From contig JACQEA010000020.1 in the NCBI GenBank assembly GCA_016200825.1, positions 1 to 6,629 on the forward strand: 6,629 nt of DNA, read 5' to 3'. A program made the position numbers and the translations under genes. The DNA is from Chloroflexota bacterium (GTDB lineage: Bacteria; Chloroflexota; Anaerolineae; UBA4142). Of the stretch, positions 1 through 4,411 are shown piece by piece (position 1 is the first letter of the stretch; the number at the start of each line of letters is the position of its first letter). The notes beneath the pieces are model-generated. The model was not told where the DNA came from and made no database searches. It was given only the letters and a program-made list of their open reading frames with translations.

Positions 1-1
1 C

Positions 2-250
2 ACATTGATCGCGCAGACGAATGGGCAAACGATTGCGGGCAAAAATGTTTGGTATCAAATTAATATCGCCGATCAAAATAAAACCGGCTGGATTTTTGGC
101 GACAATGTTGAAATCGTAAGCGGCGATCCAAAAACCTTGCCAACTGTCGCGGGCACGCCGACTCCAACTCCAAAAGGCGGTGCGCCAAAATCCGGCGCGA
201 CCGCGACACTCACGCCGATTGGTGGACCGACACCGACGACGAAACCTTAG
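2..250 (+). CDS. C-terminal fragment of an SH3-like (SH3b) domain protein with Pro/Thr-rich tail
   Basis: The reading frame is open from the window edge to TAG at 248-250, so the gene starts upstream; the in-frame TTG at position 5 is not a convincing start. The visible 82 residues begin with the end of a bacterial SH3-like domain: a WYQI strand, then a GWIFGDNVEIV segment that matches the usual closing 'G-W-[VI]-x-x-x-x-[VL]' strand of SH3b repeats. About 45 residues of low-complexity Pro/Thr/Gly/Lys sequence follow (TPTPTP, TPIGGPTPTT). SH3b domains usually bind peptidoglycan or peptides in secreted or lipid-anchored proteins, so an extracytoplasmic location is likely but the signal peptide is outside the window. 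The full domain order and function cannot be seen. A dispersed palindromic repeat starts 9 nt after the stop codon. Confidence 0.72.
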   Translation, partial: TLIAQTNGQTIAGKNVWYQINIADQNKTGWIFGDNVEIVSGDPKTLPTVAGTPTPTPKGGAPKSGATATLTPIGGPTPTTKP

Positions 251-258
251 AGAAATTT

Positions 259-338
259 GTCATTGCGAGGCGGGCTTTAGCCTGACGAAGCAATCTTCTA
301 ATGCATTTTGGGGATTGCTTCGCTACGCTCGCAATGAC
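259..338. repeat. Palindromic dispersed repeat, family A copy 1 (gtcattgcgag...ctcgcaatgac)
   Basis: Outer arms gtcattgcgag (259-269) and ctcgcaatgac (328-338) are perfect 11-bp inverted repeats. A second nested pair, cgaagcaatc (286-295) and gattgcttcg (313-322), is also perfect. The 80-bp unit fills most of the spacer between the SH3-like gene and the DedA gene. A second copy with the same nested arms is at 2025-2113. The structure is MITE/REP-like: short, non-coding, able to form a hairpin on either strand. Similar sequences are, from memory, common in several bacterial phyla. Confidence 0.88.
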
Positions 339-364
339 GTTGACTGAGAGGAAAAAAATTCTCA

Positions 365-855
365 ATGGATTTATTCGATCTGCCTAAACTCATCGAATCA
401 TTTGGTTACGCCGGGATTTTTGCGATTGTGTTTGCGGAATCCGGTTTATTCTTTGGATTCTTTTTGCCGGGCGATAGTTTATTGCTCACAGCCGGGTTGC
501 TCGCGTCCCGCGCGATTCTCAACATTTTTATTCTCGTGCCGGGAATTTTCATCGCCGCGGTGGTGGGCGATAACGTGGGCTATTGGTTCGGCCACAAAGT
601 GGGTCCGCCAATTTTCAATCGCGAGGATTCGCGTTTTTTCAAACGCAAAAACTTGCTCAAGGCAAAAGAATTCTACGACCAGTACGGCGGCATCACCGTC
701 ACCGCCGCGCGCTTTATGCCGTTCATCCGCACCTTTGCGCCGATTGTCGCGCAACCGCGTGGCATGTGTGGAATGAAAATAAACAAACGATTCGCGCGTG
801 GGTGAAAAATCTTTTCGCGCGCAATCGCGCCGGGAAAGAACGGGAAGCCGAGTAG
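365..855 (+). pseudogene. DedA-family (SNARE-associated/VTT domain) membrane protein, disrupted by an internal out-of-frame deletion
   Basis: DedA proteins are inner-membrane transporters; members have been linked to recycling of undecaprenyl phosphate and to phospholipid translocation. The ATG at 365 follows a GAGAGG (346-351) at a rather long spacing. Family features are clear: acidic residue E25, the re-entrant loop PGD (35-37), GDNVGYWFG (68-76), NREDS (85-89) and the RFMPFIRTFAPIVA block with R116, R122 and P126. At residue 129 (about nt 750) the family resemblance stops: this frame adds 17 unrelated residues and ends at 805. The +1 shifted frame (codons from 751) carries a typical DedA C-terminal tail, TAWHVWNENKQTIRAW, and ends at TAG 853-855. 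Joined, the two parts give about 163 residues, against roughly 200-220 for the family. The conserved stretch between them (G-x-G-x-M...GYFLG and the last helices) is absent, so this is a deletion of some 45-60 codons rather than a one-base slip. As written, the product would be 146 aa (365-805) and probably non-functional; an assembly collapse is possible. Confidence 0.85.
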
Positions 856-896
856 CCGATGGCAGATAGCACGTAGCGGATAGCCGATAGCAAATG
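854..896. repeat. Heptanucleotide repeat tract 1 (agccgat-type units)
   Basis: Seven-base units run in register directly after, and partly within, the DedA stop codon: agccgat, ggcagat, agcacgt, agcggat, agccgat, agcaaat. The consensus is roughly AGC(N)GAT. It resembles the short tandemly repeated repetitive (STRR) heptamers known from cyanobacteria. The same family occurs inverted at 959-1016. Confidence 0.8.
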
Positions 897-898
897 AG

Positions 899-930
899 AA
901 AACGCGGAGTTATTTTCTCTCGCGTTTTTT
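899..930 (+). terminator. Rho-independent terminator at the convergent junction of DedA and hydrolase genes
   Basis: An 11-bp stem pairs aaaacgcg+gag (899-909) with ctc+cgcgtttt (917-928, one bulged T at 920) around the loop ttatttt, and is followed by a run of six T (925-930). It lies 43 nt after the DedA stop. The A-rich 5' side gives a weaker T-tract on the minus strand too (cgcgtttt), so it could also act for the hydrolase mRNA arriving from the right. Confidence 0.7.
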
Positions 931-958
931 CATTTCCCGAACAACTATTAGCGATCTT

Positions 959-1016
959 CCATATGCCATCTGCCATCAGCTATCCGCCATCAGCCATTTG
1001 CTATCTGCTATTTGCT
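959..1016. repeat. Heptanucleotide repeat tract 2, inverted relative to tract 1
   Basis: Units in strict 7-nt register: ccatatg, ccatctg, ccatcag, ctatccg, ccatcag, ccatttg, ctatctg, ctatttg. Read on the minus strand these are the same AGC/GGC-type heptamers as at 854-896, so the two tracts form a loose inverted repeat that flanks the terminator hairpin. The tract overlaps the end of the hydrolase gene and supplies its last codons and its TAG stop (1008-1010). Confidence 0.82.
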
Positions 1017-1988
1017 TTTCAACTGTTTGTCAAAAAAATCCGCCATCAGACGCGTAATCTCGGCGCGCGATGGATTGATCGCGCCGCCGCTCGGCGCGAA
1101 ACCGTGCCCCGCGTTTTTCACGACAACGAGCGAGGATTCCACGCCCGCGCTTTTTAGTTTATCATTCAGAATTTGCGATTGACTCAACGGCACGACCTCG
1201 TCCTTGTCGCCATGCAAGATCGAAAATGGCGGATCGTCTTGGCTGACGTACGTGATCGGACTATAACGCGCGGCGAGTTCTGACGCATTCGATAAATTCG
1301 CGCCGAAAACTCTTTGCATCGTCACGGGATTTGATCCAATGTAGCCGTTCGTAAAATCCGCGGGACCGAAATAATCCACCACCGCTTGCACGCGCGACGA
1401 TTGCTCCGCGTATTCACCCACATCGAATCCCGCGCGCGCATCGCTCGTCCCTAACAGCGCGACCAAATGCCCGCCCGCGCTGCCGCCCCATACTCCAACT
1501 CGATTTGGATCGAGTCCGTACTGCGCGGCGTTCGCGCGCAGTGAACGAATCGCGCATTTCACGTCTTGAATCTGCGCGGGAAATTTATATTGCGGCGCGA
1601 GCCGATAGTTAATGCTGAACACCGCGTACCCGCGTGTTTGCAATTCTGAAATATCGCGCGCGCCCTCACCGCTCGATTTGTCGCCTTGCGTCCATCCTCC
1701 GCCGTGCACGTAAACCACCGCAGGCGCGTTGTTCAACACGCGCGGATAATACGCGTCCATTTTCAACGCGACATTGTCCATCGTACAGTACGTCACATCG
1801 CGTTCCACTTTGCCCGCGTTGCGCGAATCGGGTGTGAGTTGCGCGTTCGCGCGCGGGGTTGGAGTCGCGAGCGTGTTTGTCGGCGCGATGTTCGGCGCGA
1901 TTGTTGGCGCGGGCGCGTTAACATCCGCGCGCTGACACGCGATTGCGAAGAAGACGAGGCACAGCGCAAGAATTTTTTGTTGAAGCAT
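1008..1988 (-). CDS. Exported lipoprotein alpha/beta hydrolase (HSL/BD-FAE-like carboxylesterase)
   Basis: The 326-residue product starts with a short hydrophobic signal segment ending in FAIAC, so Cys18 is a probable lipid-attachment site (Ala at -3 is tolerated but not ideal). Residues 20-60 are an Ala/Pro/Thr linker, then comes a full alpha/beta hydrolase fold: HGGGW oxyanion motif (95-99), nucleophile Ser170 in GGSAGG (168-173), acid Asp263 in HGDKDEVVP, and base His295 in NAGHGF. The triad is complete and in family order, as in hormone-sensitive-lipase/BD-FAE esterases, so it should hydrolyse carboxyl esters outside the cytoplasmic membrane; the natural substrate cannot be told. The ATG at 1988 has no strong Shine-Dalgarno sequence. 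It lies downstream of the glycosyltransferase gene on the same strand with a 130-nt spacer almost filled by a palindromic repeat, so it may be co-transcribed. Its stop codon is inside a heptamer tract. Confidence 0.93.
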   Translation of the reverse strand: MLQQKILALCLVFFAIACQRADVNAPAPTIAPNIAPTNTLATPTPRANAQLTPDSRNAGKVERDVTYCTMDNVALKMDAYYPRVLNNAPAVVYVHGGGWTQGDKSSGEGARDISELQTRGYAVFSINYRLAPQYKFPAQIQDVKCAIRSLRANAAQYGLDPNRVGVWGGSAGGHLVALLGTSDARAGFDVGEYAEQSSRVQAVVDYFGPADFTNGYIGSNPVTMQRVFGANLSNASELAARYSPITYVSQDDPPFSILHGDKDEVVPLSQSQILNDKLKSAGVESSLVVVKNAGHGFAPSGGAINPSRAEITRLMADFFDKQLKSK

Positions 1989-1993
1989 ACTTT

Positions 1994-2018
1994 ATTTTTT
2001 GGGACGCGGATGAACGCG
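1994..2018. repeat. Partial arm of the family C inverted repeat (gggacgcgga...)
   Basis: The string ttttttgggacgcggat (1995-2011) followed by gaacgcg closely matches one arm of the 72-bp hairpin at 6349-6420, including the T-run next to it. Only one arm is present here, 6 nt from the family A repeat at 2025. This suggests a decayed or truncated copy. It occupies the region just upstream of the hydrolase start codon, where a ribosome binding site would be. Confidence 0.55.
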
Positions 2019-2024
2019 CCTTTT

Positions 2025-2113
2025 GTCATTGCGAGGAGCGCGTAGCGCAACGAAGCAATCTCCTTTTTACTTGGGGATTGCTTCGCCCACAAAATTAGTG
2101 GGCTCGCAATGAC
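2025..2113. repeat. Palindromic dispersed repeat, family A copy 2
   Basis: Outer arms gtcattgcgag (2025-2035) and ctcgcaatgac (2103-2113) and inner arms cgaagcaatc (2051-2060) and gattgcttcg (2076-2085) are identical to those of copy 1 at 259-338, while the sequence between them differs (89 versus 80 bp). It begins 5 nt beyond the glycosyltransferase stop codon (minus strand) and ends 36 nt before the hydrolase start, so a hairpin would form in any read-through mRNA. Confidence 0.88.
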
Positions 2114-2118
2114 GGGCC

Positions 2119-4155
2119 TCATTTGATCCGCGCACAATCGTACAGCCGTTGTCCGCCTAAGCCAAAATCATTCACCGCCGCGCATTTTTCCGTTGCCCAC
2201 CGCGCCACGTCGTTCGTCTGATTATTTTGCGGTGTGATGAGAAAATAGCGCACGTCATTCTGCGCGAGGCGTTGCGCGAATTCTGAAACGGAAAGAATAT
2301 TATCCATTCCGCTAAATCCGCCGACTGCCATCACCGGCGCACCCGTCTCGAGAATGATCGGCGCGGCGGAATTTGCGTTGACCGTCGCGACCAAAAATTT
2401 CGCGCCGTTGCGATGCGCGTTCAGATAATCAATCAAACGATTGTCCGCTGGCAAATTATTTGGACGATTTGGACGCGCGAGTAAATCAGGATCGGCGTAC
2501 GGCAAACCAACATCGCCGCCATTCAAAACGGGAGTGAGTGACCACGCGGCAGGCGCGATGAGCAAAGCAAAAGTGGAAAAGGCAAACGGTAAAAGTACGA
2601 AACGGGAATCGGATTTGAATTTCAAGATCACAAGCGCAAGCGCAGAAATTATTGCGAGCGCGCCAATCGTTGGAATCAGCCAGCGCGCCCACTCGGCAGA
2701 ATTCGCGACGATTAAAATTTCAACGAGCGCGCTCGCGCCGATCATTATCGGCAACAACCAGCCGCGATATTTTTTCGCGCGGTAATCGCGCCACAGCGCG
2801 ACCATTCCCGCACCGACGAGCGCGGCAATCGCGGGCGAAAGCATTTCGAGATAATAACGATGAAACAGTCCCGCGTAACTGAAAAAAATTATTTGCGGCG
2901 CGAGCCACATGCCCCACAATAACAATTGTTGATGCTCGCGCGCGAACGGCACGCGCACGCGCGTCTGCCACGCCGCGGCGATGAATTCAATCAACGCGAG
3001 CGGCAACAACCAACTCGTCTGTCCCGCGAGTTGCGAATTGAAGAGACGCCCCGCGCCCGCGAGTCCCGTTTCATCATTCGGTCCGCGCGGCAAATTATTT
3101 TGCGCGTTCGGCGGCGGATTATTTGGCGATGGATTCGGCGGATTGTCGAAAGGTTGTTTCGGTTGCGCGTTCGCGGGCGGATTGGGCGGTGCATCGAATA
3201 ATTGTTTGGGTTGAGAATTAGGTGGCGGCAAAACCTCATCCCCTTCCCCCTCTCCTAATAGGAGAGGGGATTGGGGAGAAGTCTGCGCGCGCGGTTGATC
3301 GCGCAAGCCGAGCCAATTCGCGATGATGCCCAAGCGTTGAACGCCATTGTGTCCAACAATTAATTCCATTTCAGTATTGTTCTGACTACTTCCGACAAAC
3401 GGACGTTGATCGCGCGGCGTGAGATCAACCGCGACGACCCACGCGAGCGAAACGATCAACAAAATAATCGTCGCGATAAAAAGATGCGCGATGCGTTTCC
3501 ACCAGCGCGCGTTCGCGGCGACGAGGTACGCAAACCAAAACGCGGGCAGAACGAGAATCGCTTGTAGTTCTTTGATATTGAAACCGATTCCAACCAAAAT
3601 CGCGCAAACAATCAACCAACGCGCGCTGCCTTTTTCAATCGCGATCGTCACCGCCCACGCGGCGAGGAGAGAAGTGAAGACGAGCAAGCTGTCCACCGTG
3701 TTGTTGCGATTCGACGCGATGCTAATCGGCGTGAGCGTCAGCACGAGCGCGGCGATCAATCCCGCGTTCGCGCCAAACACGCGCGCAACCAAAAAATAAA
3801 TCAGCGCGACCGACAACACGCCCGCGAGCGCTTGCGGCAACAATAAACTAATGCCGTTGAATCCGAATAGCGTTGCGCTCAGCGCTTGAATCCAAAATCC
3901 GAGCGGCGGTTTGTCCACCGCAACAAATCCAGCAGGATCAAATGACGCGAAGAAAAAATTGTGCCAGCTCGTCAGCATACTTTTGACAGTCGCGGCGTAG
4001 TACAAATTCGCGAAGCCTTCTTGATCGAGCCGATAAAAATGCAAAAAGATTGCCGCGACCAAAATCGCGCCGAGCGCGACGCGTTGCCATACGCGCGGCA
4101 AACTGATCGCGGGCGAAAAAGAAATCGCGGTTGAAGAATTAGTTTGTACGTTCAT
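2119..4155 (-). CDS. GT39/ArnT/YkcB-like membrane glycosyltransferase
   Basis: A 678-residue polytopic membrane protein of the PMT/ArnT class (GT-C fold), closest in pattern to YkcB-type 'mannosyltransferases'. These enzymes use a polyprenyl-phosphate-linked sugar and transfer it to an acceptor on the outer side of the membrane. Seen with ATG 4155 as residue 1: a first helix (about 22-40), the first-loop acidic residues D44/E46 before FANLYYAATVKSM, the family hallmark VDKPP (80-84), several helices to about 245, FVGSSQNN (253-260), a long Pro/Asn/Gln-rich outer loop (284-360), RLFNSQLAGQTSWLLP, FHRYYLEMLSPAIAAL (431-446), more helices to about 540, and a soluble C-terminal YkcB-like domain with GGFSGMDN (612-619). 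The frame also has GTG at 4215 and ATG at 4179; I prefer 4155 because the GTG lies inside a dispersed repeat and homologues begin close to the first helix. No start has a good Shine-Dalgarno sequence. A palindromic repeat (3240-3276) is translated within the outer loop. Sugar and acceptor are unknown. Confidence 0.92.
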   Translation of the reverse strand: MNVQTNSSTAISFSPAISLPRVWQRVALGAILVAAIFLHFYRLDQEGFANLYYAATVKSMLTSWHNFFFASFDPAGFVAVDKPPLGFWIQALSATLFGFNGISLLLPQALAGVLSVALIYFLVARVFGANAGLIAALVLTLTPISIASNRNNTVDSLLVFTSLLAAWAVTIAIEKGSARWLIVCAILVGIGFNIKELQAILVLPAFWFAYLVAANARWWKRIAHLFIATIILLIVSLAWVVAVDLTPRDQRPFVGSSQNNTEMELIVGHNGVQRLGIIANWLGLRDQPRAQTSPQSPLLLGEGEGDEVLPPPNSQPKQLFDAPPNPPANAQPKQPFDNPPNPSPNNPPPNAQNNLPRGPNDETGLAGAGRLFNSQLAGQTSWLLPLALIEFIAAAWQTRVRVPFAREHQQLLLWGMWLAPQIIFFSYAGLFHRYYLEMLSPAIAALVGAGMVALWRDYRAKKYRGWLLPIMIGASALVEILIVANSAEWARWLIPTIGALAIISALALVILKFKSDSRFVLLPFAFSTFALLIAPAAWSLTPVLNGGDVGLPYADPDLLARPNRPNNLPADNRLIDYLNAHRNGAKFLVATVNANSAAPIILETGAPVMAVGGFSGMDNILSVSEFAQRLAQNDVRYFLITPQNNQTNDVARWATEKCAAVNDFGLGGQRLYDCARIK
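3240..3276. repeat. Dispersed-type palindrome (family E) inside the glycosyltransferase coding sequence
   Basis: cccctctcct (3247-3256) and aggagagggg (3260-3269) form a perfect 10-bp stem with loop aat, and cccc (3240-3243) pairs with gggg (3273-3276) outside a 3-nt internal mismatch. Such C-rich/G-rich palindromes normally lie between genes. Here it is within the coding frame and, read on the minus strand, encodes a segment around SPLLLGEGEG (about residues 292-307 of the glycosyltransferase). It is in frame and does not interrupt the protein. Confidence 0.75.
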
Positions 4156-4201
4156 ATCGGATAGGAGGTAGCGCCCCATCAAGTCGTTTAGAACAAGATT
4201 G

Positions 4202-4260
4202 CCACAGAACCACACAGAATTTCACAGAAATTTTTAGTGTGTTTCTGTGTGTTTCTGTGG
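4202..4260. repeat. Inverted repeat, family D (ccacagaa...ttctgtgg)
   Basis: Left arm 4202-4219 (ccacagaaccacacagaa) and right arm 4243-4260 (ttctgtgtgtttctgtgg) are complementary at 17 of 18 positions. The centre also contains cacagaaa and an AT-rich loop. The element lies upstream of the glycosyltransferase and covers a possible GTG start at 4215, in the spacer between two divergent genes. Confidence 0.85.
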
Positions 4261-4369
4261 CTGATTATGTATCTCACACTCTTCACATGCTATCATCCGC
4301 GCGCCAGTTTAATATCAGATGAGTTACTTGTAAAATCATTGTGAAAAATAAGAACCATTTGCCCCGCTG

Positions 4370-4378
4370 TGGTATAAT
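4370..4378 (+). promoter_or_regulatory. Extended -10 promoter for the ABC exporter gene
   Basis: A perfect TATAAT (4373-4378) is preceded by TGG, giving the TGnTATAAT extended -10 form. No good -35 hexamer is found at 16-18 nt upstream (the 17-nt position reads aagaac), which fits extended -10 promoters. Transcription would start near 4385, leaving a leader of about 27 nt before the ATG at 4412; the Shine-Dalgarno match there is weak (AATAGG, 4401-4406). Confidence 0.6.
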
Positions 4379-4411
4379 ACAAAATGTTGCGCCAATTGGG
4401 AATAGGCAATT

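Noticed and set aside
365..855. DedA defect as a simple one-base sequencing frameshift
   Set aside because: Restoring the frame near 750 still leaves 45-60 conserved residues missing, so a deletion is needed.
479..976. Long minus-strand frame opposite the DedA gene
   Set aside because: It has no recognisable domain, is rich in Arg/His as expected of a shadow in a CGCG-rich gene, and overlaps a gene with clear family motifs.
854..1016. Heptamer tracts as a CRISPR array
   Set aside because: Units are 7 nt with no spacers and no cas genes nearby.
894..1157. Plus-strand frame across the convergent junction
   Set aside because: It is made of terminator, heptamer tract and antisense of the hydrolase C-terminus, so it is not a gene.
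259..2113. DedA-hydrolase segment as a composite transposon between the two family A repeats
   Set aside because: The repeats carry no transposase, and no target-site duplication or mobile gene is visible.
2119..4155. Glycosyltransferase as another gene with an internal deletion
   Set aside because: Family landmarks (VDKPP, the FVGSSQNN region, FHRYY, the C-terminal GGFSG domain) are all present in order at normal spacing apart from the variable loop.
4261..4345. A minus-strand promoter for the glycosyltransferase
   Set aside because: Only weak -10-like words (such as tacata or gatatt on that strand) without a properly spaced -35; not strong enough to call.
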